A stretch of 64,000 bases of DNA from Gigaspora rosea (lineage: Eukaryota; Glomeromycota; Glomeromycetes; Diversisporales; Gigasporaceae). The first letter of the stretch is position 1. The number at the start of each line of letters is the position of its first letter. The translations under genes were made by a program, and so were the position numbers. Of this stretch, positions 1-9,653 are shown in pieces. The notes beneath the pieces are model-generated. The model was not told the origin of the DNA. It did no database searches and saw only the letters and a program-made list of their open reading frames with translations. The DNA lies in assembly GCA_003550325.1 (NCBI GenBank), contig QKWP01000057.1, positions 413,542 to 477,541 of the forward strand, given 5' to 3'.

Positions 1-75
1 AAAAAAAAAGTTATAGTACTGAATAAAGTACTAATATGTTCTTGTATAATATTACAATTTTAATAATAAAAGGCC

Positions 76-193
76 TATAACTTTTGATCCACTAATCCAA
101 TTTAAATAATTAACTATCAAAATGATTATCTCATTGAGAGAATCATTTTGATAGTTAAATTATCTAAATTGGATTAGTGGATCAAAAGTTATA
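76..193. repeat. Short perfect-type hairpin repeat
   Basis: Two arms of about 50 bp read as inverted copies beginning TATAACTTTTGATCCACTAA and meet around position 135. The same core (AACTTTTGATCCACTA) recurs near 3440, 46690-47280 and 54205-55195, so this is a small member of a dispersed foldback family. Confidence 0.7.
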
Positions 194-416
194 AATTTTT
201 AAAGATTTATATAATAATTCAATATAAAATTCAATAATTAAGTTTTAAAAAAAATTAACTAAAATATATTTTATTTATTTTTTATTTATTTTTATTATTT
301 AAGCTATAGTATATTTAATCCTAAAACTTAGTTTTAATTAAATAAATTATTAATTATAAAATTTTTAATATATTATATTAAGGGAATTGCTATTTCCACC
401 ATGGTATTTTGCTATT

Positions 417-741
417 GCATGAAAAAATTCTGTGCCAGGTTTTGTCGATCATGTGGCGCAGCAAAATCTTTTTAAAGTTCAATTATATTAGGGTTAGGGT
501 TAGGGTCATGTATCAAATAGAGAATCTATATAGTAAAACTGCCAAACGAAAACTTTTTGTTAGTGCGATAAAGGCGGTTTCTTATGCAAAATTTCAAGAA
601 ATAAGCGATTTTTAACAAAACGAACGTTTGTTTTGAAATTTCCTGATCGTGTTATGTCACATCTGATTTTTAAAATCTGATTTGTCGATCAGAAGATCTG
701 CGCCCATGATCAACAAAACCTGGCACAGAATTTTTGTATGC
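417..741. mobile_element. Nested MITE with 9-bp target duplication (Mutator-like size)
   Basis: Terminal inverted repeats of about 30 bp (GCAT..AAAAATTCTGTGCCAGG) are flanked by the 9-bp duplication TTTGCTATT at 408-416 and 742-750. The empty site is preserved in the opposite arm of the host foldback element near 1580. The interior holds three tandem TTAGGG units at 488-505. A related copy lies at 5000-5329 in inverted orientation. Confidence 0.85.
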
Positions 742-938
742 TTTGCTATTTCCACTATAGTTACACAAGATTTTCTATTTTTAGAATTTATACTCTTGTG
801 TTACACAAAGGCCCGGTGCATTGTTTTTGCAAAATAATTTTTGGTTACACATTACTAATGTTGTATAACGTTACACAAGTCTAATTTTGGTAATCTAACC
901 CTGGGTCGGCCGGCATTAAGCTTAATGCTGGTGGGCAC

Positions 939-1214
939 TAGTGATTTAAGCCACATGGTTTTATTCGGCTGGCTTAGCCAGCCGACTAAATCATCGGCTA
1001 AGCGGCTGGCTAACGGCTAACTATTGGCCTGCATTCGGAATATTTCAGAATATTTGGCCTGTACTTTATGTCCATTTATTTTCCTTTTCGAAATTTATCG
1101 GGTTCTTATAATAGTTAGCTTTTAGCCGCATTAGCCAGCCGATCACATTACATCGGCTGGCTTAGCCGGCTAAGCCGGCTTAGCTGCGACTGCATTAGCC
1201 GGCTTAAATCACTA
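939..1214. mobile_element. Nested hAT-like MITE
   Basis: Inverted ends TAGTGATTTAAGCC / GGCTTAAATCACTA are flanked by the 8-bp duplication GTGGGCAC (931-938 and 1215-1222). The interior is a run of GGCTGGCTTAGCCAGCC-type palindromes, unusually GC-rich for this window. The uninterrupted site is visible in the right arm of the host element near 1376. Confidence 0.8.
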
Positions 1215-1729
1215 GTGGGCACTATCATGATAATGCCTTTAGCGGAGTTAGACATAATTCCGGGCCATCCTAACCCTAAATCTAGCCAATCACAAACAAT
1301 TAGTTTTTAGGGTTCCTAGATTTAGGGTTAGGGTGGGCCGGAATTATGTCTAACACCGCCAGGGCATTATCATGATAGTGCCCACTAGCATTAAGCTTAA
1401 TGCTGGCCGACCCAGGGTTAGGTTACCAAAATTAGACTTGTGTAATGTTATACAACATTAGCATCATGTAACCAAAAATTATTTTTGCAAAAACAACACA
1501 CTGAGCCTTTGTGTAACATAAGTGCATATATTTTTTCGAATTCTAAAAACAGAAAATCTTGTGTAACCATAGGAGAAATAGCAAAATACCATGGTGGAAA
1601 TAGCAATTCTCTATATTAATATACAATATATTAGAAGAATTATAATTAAAATCACCCATGGTGATGATTACTATGTTACACAGTAAGATCACGTGTATCG
1701 ATAAATTAGATAGATCTACTTTTACCGTA

Positions 1730-2032
1730 TATTCCCGAAAATAAGCTACTCCTAAAATAAGCTAACTGATTTTTTTCAAAAATCTCAAAAAACATATTGA
1801 CAGTTGCTACATATAAATTTTTTTTTTTTACTAAGTAAACTTTAAAAGTTCGATTAAGTAAAGTTGTTAAGCGCATCAAAATACACCTAAAGTAAAAATT
1901 TGGTGTCATTTGGACAACTTTTTATTAGTACGTTTTTCGATTTTTTCAAAAACGGCTATTTGCTAAAAATAAGCTACCTCCGTTTTTTTGTGTAATTTTT
2001 GGCCCAAAAAAGGTAGCTTATTTTCAGAAATA
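1730..2032. mobile_element. TA-flanked MITE, CCGAAAATAAGCTA family, copy 1
   Basis: Ends TATTCCCGAAAATAAGCTA and TAGCTTATTTTCAGAAATA are inverted copies, and a TA dinucleotide lies outside each end. This is the pattern of Tc1/mariner-type non-autonomous elements. Two further copies of the end sequence lie near 4266 and 7040. A short AT-rich minus-strand reading frame inside it is not considered a gene. Confidence 0.7.
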
Positions 2033-2103
2033 TAAGTACTTTTTCTTGTCATCGTACCTGGAATCGTTATTCGTCTCTGGTGTTTCCGTTTGTCACCGAT
2101 CGT

Positions 2104-2935
2104 CTTGGAGTTAGATAAATATTCATTTCCTTTTTTTTTCTTGTTTTCAGTTGTGTTTTCGCAGTACTAACTAGCTCTTCTTTCCATTTTCTTTTTAGGT
2201 ATCGTGTGTTATTCGGGATAGGTTACCGGAATACGTTCATCGTTGGTGACATGTATTTTTCGTTTGGTTGCGCTCATAGTGCCAGTGTGATTTACTGTGC
2301 TGTTGGTACGTCAAATTGGACTTTGAGCTAAGTATTATTTTTTATTTTCTGCTTTTTTTTGTTTTCAGTACTGTGTTTTCGCAGTACTAACTACATCTTT
2401 TCAGATAACAACAGGTGGCATTCGGATAGGTTACCAGAATACGTTTTATTGGTACAAATTATTTGTTATATTGTATTTGACATTGTGTTCGTCGTTTTAG
2501 CATCGTGCTGGTGATTTACTGCGCTATGTTACGTCGAATTAGACTTTGGAGCTTAGTATTCATTTTTTTTCTTGTTTGTGTATTCTAGAAGTACTAGCTA
2601 ACTCTTTCTTTTTAGGTGACAGGTGTTGTTCATAGGTTACTGAATACATTTTCCATTGATATGCCGAATTGGGGGGTTTTTTAGTGTCTTCTTTTCAGGT
2701 GACGAGTGTCATTCAAATAGGTTACCAGAATATATTTGGTGCTAGTGCCGAATATTTGTCACTTAATGTCGTGTTGGTGATTTACTGCGCTGTTGTACAG
2801 TACGTCAAATTGGACTTTAGAGCTAATTATTCATTTTTTTTCAGTGCTTTGTTCTAGAAGTACTAACTAACTCTTCCTTTTAAGTAATAGTTGTCATTCG
2901 GATAGGTTACTGGAATACGTTCGTTATAAGTATTG
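2104..2935. repeat. Satellite-like tandem array, about four units of 205-270 bp
   Basis: The landmarks GCAGTACTAACT / AGAAGTACTAACTAAC recur at about 2163, 2382, 2588 and 2857. Each is followed by a variant of ATTCGGATAGGTTACCGGAATACGT, and GTGATTTACTGYGCT lies between them. Units are diverged and of unequal length. The array ends beside a telomere-like tract. Confidence 0.75.
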
Positions 2936-2963
2936 AGTTTTTCTAAGTTGTATTTTGAGTCTA

Positions 2964-2993
2964 AGGTTAGGGTTAGAGTTAGGGTTAGGGTTT
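2964..2993 (+). repeat. Interstitial telomere-like TTAGGG tract
   Basis: GGTTAGGGTTAGAGTTAGGG followed by a further TTAGGG unit, directly after the satellite array. One unit is degenerate (TTAGAG). Confidence 0.8.
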
Positions 2994-3967
2994 AATTATT
3001 TTAGACTGAGGGTTTAGGAAAAAGAAGCGAAGCGAAGGCGATAGCTAAAGCAAGCGATTGCTATTGTTGATAAACGTTTGTATAAATTGGTGGTGTTTAC
3101 ATATGTAATAGTAATGTTTTTTACTTATTAATAAAAAGAATTTAGTAATTATGATATTATAGTACGTACGTACATTTTGATTGCTTGTTTCGTGATCACA
3201 CGATATCAAATAAAATTATTAGTTACACAAAAGGGTGGTGATCGTCACCACTGGTTATGGTTAGAAATATTCATATTAGAAATAATAAAATTATTTAGAT
3301 ATTTTTTTAATATTAAAGTTTTAGTCAAATTTTTTAAAAAAAATATAAATAGTAAAATTTTTGATTAAATTTCTTTCAAATATTAATATGTTGTAGAGCT
3401 AGCTTTTCTGATTTTAATAGTAGTAAAATCATTAAAATTGGATCAGTAGATAAAAAGTTATAAGAAATTTAAGTTTAGTAATTTTTTTATAAAATTTACT
3501 AATAAAAACACATGATTTACTATACAAATATAGAAATAGACTAACTATATTTAGACTTGTATTACCATAAAACAGGCTTATATAAGCTATTTTAAAAAAT
3601 TATTTTTTAAATAAAATAATTTTTTTACAATTAAATTAGAACCAATATAATCTAAAAACTTTATATTTTTACAATTTTATCAAAAATTTTTAGCAAAATT
3701 AATTTTTATTACTGTACTAAATTAAGTATGGAAAATTTTCAAAAAAAAACAATAGTTTTAAACCTAATTTATAAAAAATTTTTATTAATAAATATTTTTC
3801 AAATTGTACACAAATTTTAGTCTAATATCAAAATTTATTTGAGTAAAGTTTGAATAAAATTTATTAAATAGATGGCTCAAAAAATATTTTTTTATATTGT
3901 ACTAAATTTAGTACAAATATGAAACGGATAGCCATTAATATCATATCAGATTTATATCGATTAATAT

Positions 3968-4213
3968 CTATATTATCAGCAAATTTTATATATAGATATA
4001 TATCGATTACTAATTGGGTAAGATATATATCGATACTAAATACCCCTGCTGATTTTTATCGATAGTGATAGTAATCGATAGAAATCAGACAATCAAATAT
4101 ATATCGATTACTATCACTATCGATAGAAATCGGCAGGATTATTTAGTATCGATATATATCTTCTTGTTAGTAATCGATATATATCTATATATAAAATTTG
4201 CTGATGATATACT
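3968..4213. repeat. Foldback of repeated ATCGAT palindromes
   Basis: The outer arms (ATCAGCAAATTTTATATATA and complement) are about 40 bp. Between them, ATCGAT recurs at least eight times, mostly as TATCGATA or ATATATCGATTAC in alternating orientation. No coding frame is present. It could be a small foldback transposon or a cluster of binding sites. Confidence 0.7.
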
Positions 4214-4265
4214 GTGATTGTTATATTATACAGGAATACAAGTACAAAAAATTTAATATACTGTA

Positions 4266-4412
4266 TATTCCCGAAAATAAGCTATTCCAAAAATAAACTA
4301 CCCTTGGTTTTGACCAAAAAATCTAAAAATTTTTTAACCCAAAATTAAGCTACTTCACTTTTTTCGAACCAAAACAATAATAAAATTTTTTGTTCTGAAA
4401 ATAAGCTACCCT
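4266..4412. mobile_element. CCGAAAATAAGCTA family MITE, copy 2 (short)
   Basis: It begins TATTCCCGAAAATAAGCTAT after a TA and ends near an inverted GTTCTGAAAATAAGCTACC. Internally it repeats AAAATAAGCTA/AAATTAAGCTAC. The right terminus is diverged. Confidence 0.55.
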
Positions 4413-4579
4413 CAAATCTGTGCATATATATAATCATGCAATCATAATCACTACTTTATTAGTGAATAAACAAGTTTCTAGCAACTTACTATTTTTCTGG
4501 AAATGTGCATGCATATCTTCTTCCCACGCTAACTTGCGGGCATCTTTTGATTCCCTTAATAATCCATACTAAAAATAAA

Positions 4580-4985
4580 TTAAAGCAGTATTAAGGCAGT
4601 AAAAAAAATTAAATAAATAAATTAAATTAAATAAAACATATATTTAAATAAAAATAAAAAGTAAAAACAGAATAAAAACATAAATAAATAACAAATAAAA
4701 TAAATTAAAATTTAAATTATAAAAATATAAGAGAACCGTTAAAAAAGAATAAATTTGAAAAAATAAAAAATAAAAATAAATAATAAAAAAATAAATAAAC
4801 AAGAAATTCTAAAAGAAAAACAGATAAAAAAATTAAAAAAAGTTAAAAAGTTATTAAAAAAAAAGTTAAAAAACAAAAAAGAAAAATACAAATTAAAAAA
4901 ATAAAAATAAACGAAAAAAATAAAAAAATTAAAAAATTAAAAAAATAAAAATCGAAAAAAAATAATTTAAAAAAATATTTAAAAA
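4580..4985. repeat. Low-complexity A-rich tract (AAATAAA/AAAATTAAAA)
   Basis: About 400 bp of nearly G/C-free A-rich sequence on the plus strand. The complementary F/I/L-rich frame is an artefact of composition. Confidence 0.8.
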
Positions 4986-4999
4986 AGAGTTTATTTATA

Positions 5000-5329
5000 T
5001 ATACCCTAAGGTACATGTACCCCATCATGTGACCTATAAGATCGCCATAAAATTTAAGATCAGGTGTAATATTACACGATCAAAAAAATTCAAAACAAAC
5101 ATTCGTTTTGACAAAAATCGTTTATTTCGCAAGAAATTGCATACTAAACCACCTTTTGTGCATTAATAAAAAGGTTCCTCAAGCGATTTTACTAAATAAT
5201 AGCCAAACCCAAACCCTAACCCTAACATAGTTCTCACCCTAACCCTAATCTATATCAGTATTACGGGTTTTGTAATATTGTATAATCAAAATAAAAGGTA
5301 CAAAAAATTTAATGTACCTGTAGGGTATA
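5000..5329. mobile_element. MITE, second copy of the 417-741 family, inverted
   Basis: Inverted ends TATACCCTAAGGTACAT / ATGTACCTGTAGGGTATA. The interior matches the reverse complement of 540-660: CACGATCA, CAAAACAAACATTCGTTTTG, and the AAGAAATTGCATA..AAACC stretch. It carries CCCTAACCCTAAC at the position where copy 1 has TTAGGG units. Confidence 0.7.
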
Positions 5330-5335
5330 TTTATA

Positions 5336-5600
5336 TTAATTCTTTAAAAAAAATAAATCGAAAAAAAAATAAAATAAAATAAATAAATTAAAAATACAAA
5401 TTAAAAAAAAAATAAAAAATAAACAAAAAAATAAAAAAAATTAAAAATAATAAAAAAATAAAAATAAATAAAATAAATAAAAATAAATCAAAAAAATAAA
5501 TTAAAAAAAGTTAAAATAAATAAAATAAATAAAAATAAATCGAAAAAAATAAATTAAAAAAAGTTAAAAAAAAAAGTTAAAAAAAATGTTTAAAAAAAGG
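5336..5600. repeat. AAATAAATAAA microsatellite-like tract
   Basis: A-rich imperfect AAAT repeats over about 260 bp, with blocks such as AAATAAATAAAAATAAATC duplicated near 5463 and 5520. Confidence 0.75.
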
Positions 5601-5764
5601 CAAAATATCAACAGTGACATGTCGCTATAGCAACCCTATATGATTGGCCAATCATTTTACAGATTGCTGATCATATAAATAAATTTTTTTTGATTTTTGA
5701 TTTATTTTTTTTATTTTTTGATTTATTTTTTTTTATTTTATATTTTTATTAACGTTAATTTTTT

Positions 5765-5997
5765 TTTGGAGCATTGCTGGAGCCGTTATTGGAGCCGTCG
5801 CTAGAGTCATCATTGGAGTCAATATTGGAGCCGTAGTAGGAGCATGAAGTTGTAGTGGATGAAGTCGTGATAAATTTCGGTGGTCGTTGGAGTAGGAGCA
5901 TGAAGTTGCAGTGTATTTCAGTGTTTTGGTAGGTTGTTTTTTGCTGGTTTCTTTGGCATTGTCGTTGGAGTCGTCGTTGGAGCTGCAGTAGGAGCAT
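5765..5997. repeat. Degenerate GGAGYCGTNGTT triplet-phased repeat
   Basis: TTGGAGCCGT, TTGGAGTCGTC, AGTAGGAGCATGAAGTTG and variants recur in multiples of three. This creates an 80-codon S/N/D-rich minus-strand frame, more likely minisatellite than gene. The next 470 bp (to 6470) are T-rich with loosely repeated TTCAGTNGGTT phrases and hold nothing recognised. Confidence 0.6.
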
Positions 5998-6642
5998 AAA
6001 ATCGCGTTTAGATTAGTGGATTTCAGGAATTCAGTAGGTTGTTTTCTTGATATATACTTCTAGTTGTTTTTTAGTGGTTAATTCAATAGTTCATCGTTTT
6101 TTGTAGGATTTTCAATAGGTCTTCTCAAAAAAAGGTTCTTCATCATTTTTTAGTGAGTTTTCATCAGTTTTTGGTAAAGTTTCCTATAAGTTCTTTGTCA
6201 TTTTCAGTGGGTTCATTCAGGGTTCTTTATTGTTTTTCTTTGTGTTCCTTCGGTAACTTCTTCGTCAGTTTCTGTGGTTTTTTTGGTAAATTCAGCATTT
6301 TTCGGTAGGTAGGTTAGCCATTTTTATTGGGTTTTCTAGTCGTTTTTTGGTAGATTCTTTCTTTGTTCTTGGTCGAATTCTTGTCCTTGTTTTCGTCTGT
6401 TTTCTTGCCATTCTCATTCCGTTTTCTTTTTGTTTTGTTCACCATTTTCATTTCATTTTCTTTCCATTTTCTTAGATCTAAAAAAAAAATAATTAATAAA
6501 ATAAATTAAAAAAAAATTAAACAAAATAAATTAATAAATTATAACCAGGTTTATTTTTATATATTAAACCCGGTTTTTTTTTTAATAAATTTTATTAAAT
6601 TTCTTTAATAATTTTTTTTAAATATATAATATATAATCAACC

Positions 6643-6710
6643 AATCGAATTCAATCACGTGCATCACGTACTTGAAACGAGCACGTGATGCATGTGATCG
6701 AATTCGATTA
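6643..6710. repeat. Palindrome containing paired CACGTG/GCATCACGT motifs
   Basis: AATCGAATTCAATCACGTGC and GCACGTGATGCATGTGATCG flank a short loop (ACTTGAAACGA). Each arm contains an E-box-type CACGTG or CATGTG and an EcoRI-type GAATTC. It could be the end of a small element or a protein-binding palindrome. Confidence 0.6.
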
Positions 6711-6975
6711 GCTGATCACGGGTCGCCATGGCAACATGTCTCCATAAAATAACACCCTTAAAAAAAGTTAAAATAAAAAGGTAAAAAAAATATAAAAAGG
6801 CAAAAACGCAAAAAAAAAATAAAAAAAAGCAAAGTAAAGTAAAAAAAACAATGCAATATGTACTTTAGTTGTATATTAACTAATTCATATATAATATAGT
6901 AAATAAAAATAGAGAATTGAGCATACATATTACATGTATATACGTATATAATGTTAAAAACCTGTTTACAAAGTT

Positions 6976-7136
6976 AATATTTGTAAGAAATTTTTTTTAA
7001 AAACGATACATGATAATAAGCTACCTTTGATAACAGACATAAATTCCTAAAAAGCTATATAACCCGAAAATAAGATATTCCCAGTTTTTTGTCTAAAATC
7101 ATCCAAAAAAAGATAGCTTATTTTCAGAAATATACT
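6976..7136. mobile_element. CCGAAAATAAGCTA family MITE, copy 3 (degraded)
   Basis: GATAATAAGCTACC at the left, an internal CCCGAAAATAAGATATTCCC and TAGCTTATTTTCAGAAATATA at the right repeat the family ends. Confidence 0.5.
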
Positions 7137-7142
7137 ATTAGT

Positions 7143-8196
7143 CAAGGGACATGTTTGTACATAATGGCTTAAAATATATTTACTTATAAATCAAATGAGT
7201 TGATTCACCCAATTTTATATGTAAAATTATGCAAAAAAATTATTTAAATTAAATTTATTTAAAAGCATATATATAAAAGTCTCTTTAAATTTTTTTAACA
7301 ATATATTTTTTGGTATTTAATATGACAGATCATAATAAAAACCAGATTAAAATAAAATGATAGTATAAAATTTTAAAAACTAAATTTTTTTGGAGTACAT
7401 TTTTTAGGGTTAGGGGTTTAGAGTTAGAGTTAGTTTTAAAAAAATTATAATAAACAAGTTTAATGGGTTTTAGAAAGCTAGCAGCAGATTAAGTATAGAA
7501 TGTAGATTTCATTTTAAATTATGATCTGCTCTTTTGTTTAAAGTTTTAGTTCTTAATTTGAAGCAAAGAAATGGGAATTTTTTACTAAAGTTAATCAATC
7601 CTTTACTATGTTCTTTAGGTCAAATAAATGACTCACCCTATATAATAATATGATAATCATTTAAAAATATGAAAGATGCTATTAAGTAAAGACTTCTTGT
7701 ACCCTAATTGAAAGTTAAAAAGGAGGTTCTAATAGTAGTTAAATCATCAAAATTGGCTTAGTGGAACTGCAGATCTTTATGTTCTTTTCTTTGATCCCAA
7801 GTATCTTGGGTTCTACCAAGCCAATTTTGATGATTTAACTACTATTAAAATCAGGAAAACCTCCTTTTTAACTTTTAATTAGGGCACAAGAAGTCTTTAC
7901 TTAATAGCATCTTTCATATATATTTTTAAAAATATTTTAGCCAATCATATTATAATATAGGGTGAGTCACTCATTTGATCTAAAGAACATAGTAAAAAAT
8001 TGATCTTCAAATTAAGAACTAAAACTTCAAACAAAAGAGTATTAAATACCAAAGAATATATATTTAAAATTTAAAGAGACTTTTATATATATGCTTTTAA
8101 ATAAATTCAATTTAAATGATTTTTTTGCATATAAAATTGGGTAAGTCAACTCATTTAATATATAAGTAATTGCACTCAGTTGGATATGTCCCTTAA
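7143..8196. mobile_element. Large foldback element (about 1.05 kb)
   Basis: The left arm (from AAGGGACATGTTTGTAC) and right arm (ending GGATATGTCCCTT) are inverted copies over more than 300 bp. Shared phrases include AAAAGTCTCTTTAAATTT and AAGACTTCTTGTACCCTAAT. The centre is near 7780, by a pair ACTTGGGTTC/GATCCCAAGT. The left arm is interrupted by another repeat (7321-7515). No gene. Confidence 0.75.
7321..7515. mobile_element. MITE of the CAGATTAAAATGAAAT family, nested
   Basis: The left end GACAGATCATAATAAAAACC and the right end CATTTTAAATTATGATCTG are near-inverted copies. The centre holds TTTTTAGGGTTAGGGGTTTA. Relatives lie at 14172-14392 and 50464-50692. Confidence 0.6.
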
Positions 8197-8201
8197 CTGC
8201 T

Positions 8202-8460
8202 ATGAGTATATCTATATTAACTCAAAAAAATTTTTCTTTCTATAAAAAATTTTTTTCCAAAAAAAAAAAAATTTTTCTCAAAAAAAATTTTTTTTTAAAA
8301 AAAATTTTTCTTCAAAATTTTTCTTCAATAAAATTTTTCTCCAAAAAAAATTTTTTCAAAAAAAAATTTTTTTTTATTTGGTTATTCAAATTTTATATAT
8401 AATCTATCTAAAATATAATATAACATTAAAGGCTTTTATCTACTTTTAAATATAACCTTT
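8202..8460. repeat. A/T homopolymer-rich spacer
   Basis: Alternating runs of A and T give a 66-codon frame made almost only of K, F, I, L and S. Nothing recognised. Confidence 0.7.
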
Positions 8461-8487
8461 TGAGGACTCTGGACATCTAGTATAGAG

Positions 8488-8746
8488 CAGTGTTGTCACT
8501 TGGACGTGTCCATACTATGTTTTTTGTTTTGTCCAACGTCCAAGATTGTCCAAAATCATCCAAGCCTATGTCTCATGTTTAACTAATTAATAAAGTAATT
8601 TAAAAAAATATATAATTATATATATTTTTTTAGGTGCTGAACTCATTGGTGAAAAAATTAAAATAGATTATCTTAATAAAATTTTAAGTAATTTTAATTT
8701 GAAAAAATGTCCAAAATGTCCAAAAAACGTCCAAGTGACAACACTG
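8488..8746. mobile_element. hAT-like MITE, CAGTGTTGTCACTTGGACGT family, copy 1
   Basis: Inverted ends CAGTGTTGTCACTTGGACGT and ACGTCCAAGTGACAACACTG are flanked by a perfect 8-bp duplication GTATAGAG (480-487 and 8747-8754). A near-identical copy lies at 46188-46439. 259 bp, no coding capacity. Confidence 0.9.
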
Positions 8747-9653
8747 GTATAGAGGTTATACTTGTTTTTTTTTTGAAATTTGAGAAGCAAAAAACTGTTT
8801 TTGCTAACTATCTTGGCATCTAGTAAACCAATTTGAACAACCTTTTTTAAAAATAAAGCTCTTATTAAGGCACATCTAGCAAAAAAAGTTCATTCAATTC
8901 TGATCACTTGATCAAAAGTTATTTAAACAAATATATTTTGTCATTTTCAGCAAATTGGACCAAAAATGGCCAAACTCCAGTTATAATCTATATGAGAAAT
9001 GTCAGGGGTCCTACTTTTTGGCCAATAATTTTTTTTTAAATATAATATTTTAGTAACCTTTTTTATCCAAAATTCTAATATAACCTTTATATATATTGTT
9101 TGAGGCCCTATTTAGGTTGAGTTTAGATTTGATTTGTGAAAAATAAGAATGGGTAATATGTGATTTTTGCTCTACTGAGTTGTAAATGTGTATTGCGTCA
9201 ATAGTTTTAAGAAGCTAAATTACTAAAGATTAAAGCAAGTGGGTGACCAGTCACAATAGTTTCTTGTATAGTAGTACTTTAGAGCTAACAGATAGATTAA
9301 AATTATAGAAGAGGAAATGTTGGAATATAAAAACTTGATATAGTTTATTAAAGAAAGGGTAGATATAGGCCAGATGGAACCATCTTGATTCTGCTAGTCA
9401 TTATTGTTTGCTAGTACTTCATATCTTTTGATAGTGGATTTGTATAATTGATTAATAGGAACTAATATATTAAGAATTTTTGTAGCTTTTTTGTCGAGTG
9501 GCAGCTGGGTTCCAAAATGTTTAATGTTGCTTGTTTCAGTTTGCCAGTGACCTGTTATTGTTTGAGAGAAGGAATAAAAGAAATAAGGTCAGTGAATTCT
9601 GTTGGAATATTTGGTTAGAGATAGTATGCTAAAGAGTTCTGAGAGATGAATTC

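Larger units (their letters stand above)
382..1611. mobile_element. Foldback element with 8-bp target duplication, host of two nested elements
   Basis: The ends are inverted copies (GGGAATTGCTATTTCCACCA at the left, its complement at the right). They are flanked by a perfect 8-bp duplication TATATTAA at 374-381 and 1612-1619. The arms extend several hundred bases and meet near 1290-1310, where an inverted CCTAACCCTAAATC / TTTAGGGTTAGGG pair forms the centre. Two smaller elements sit inside the left arm, so the right arm shows the uninterrupted sequence. No coding capacity is seen. Confidence 0.85.

Noticed and set aside
409-615. 68-codon plus frame
   Set aside because: Lies entirely in the nested MITE 417-741 and reads TTAGGG units; not preserved in the related copy at 5000-5329.
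5755-5997. 80-codon S/N/D-rich minus frame
   Set aside because: Triplet-phased degenerate repeat; no conserved domain or intron context.
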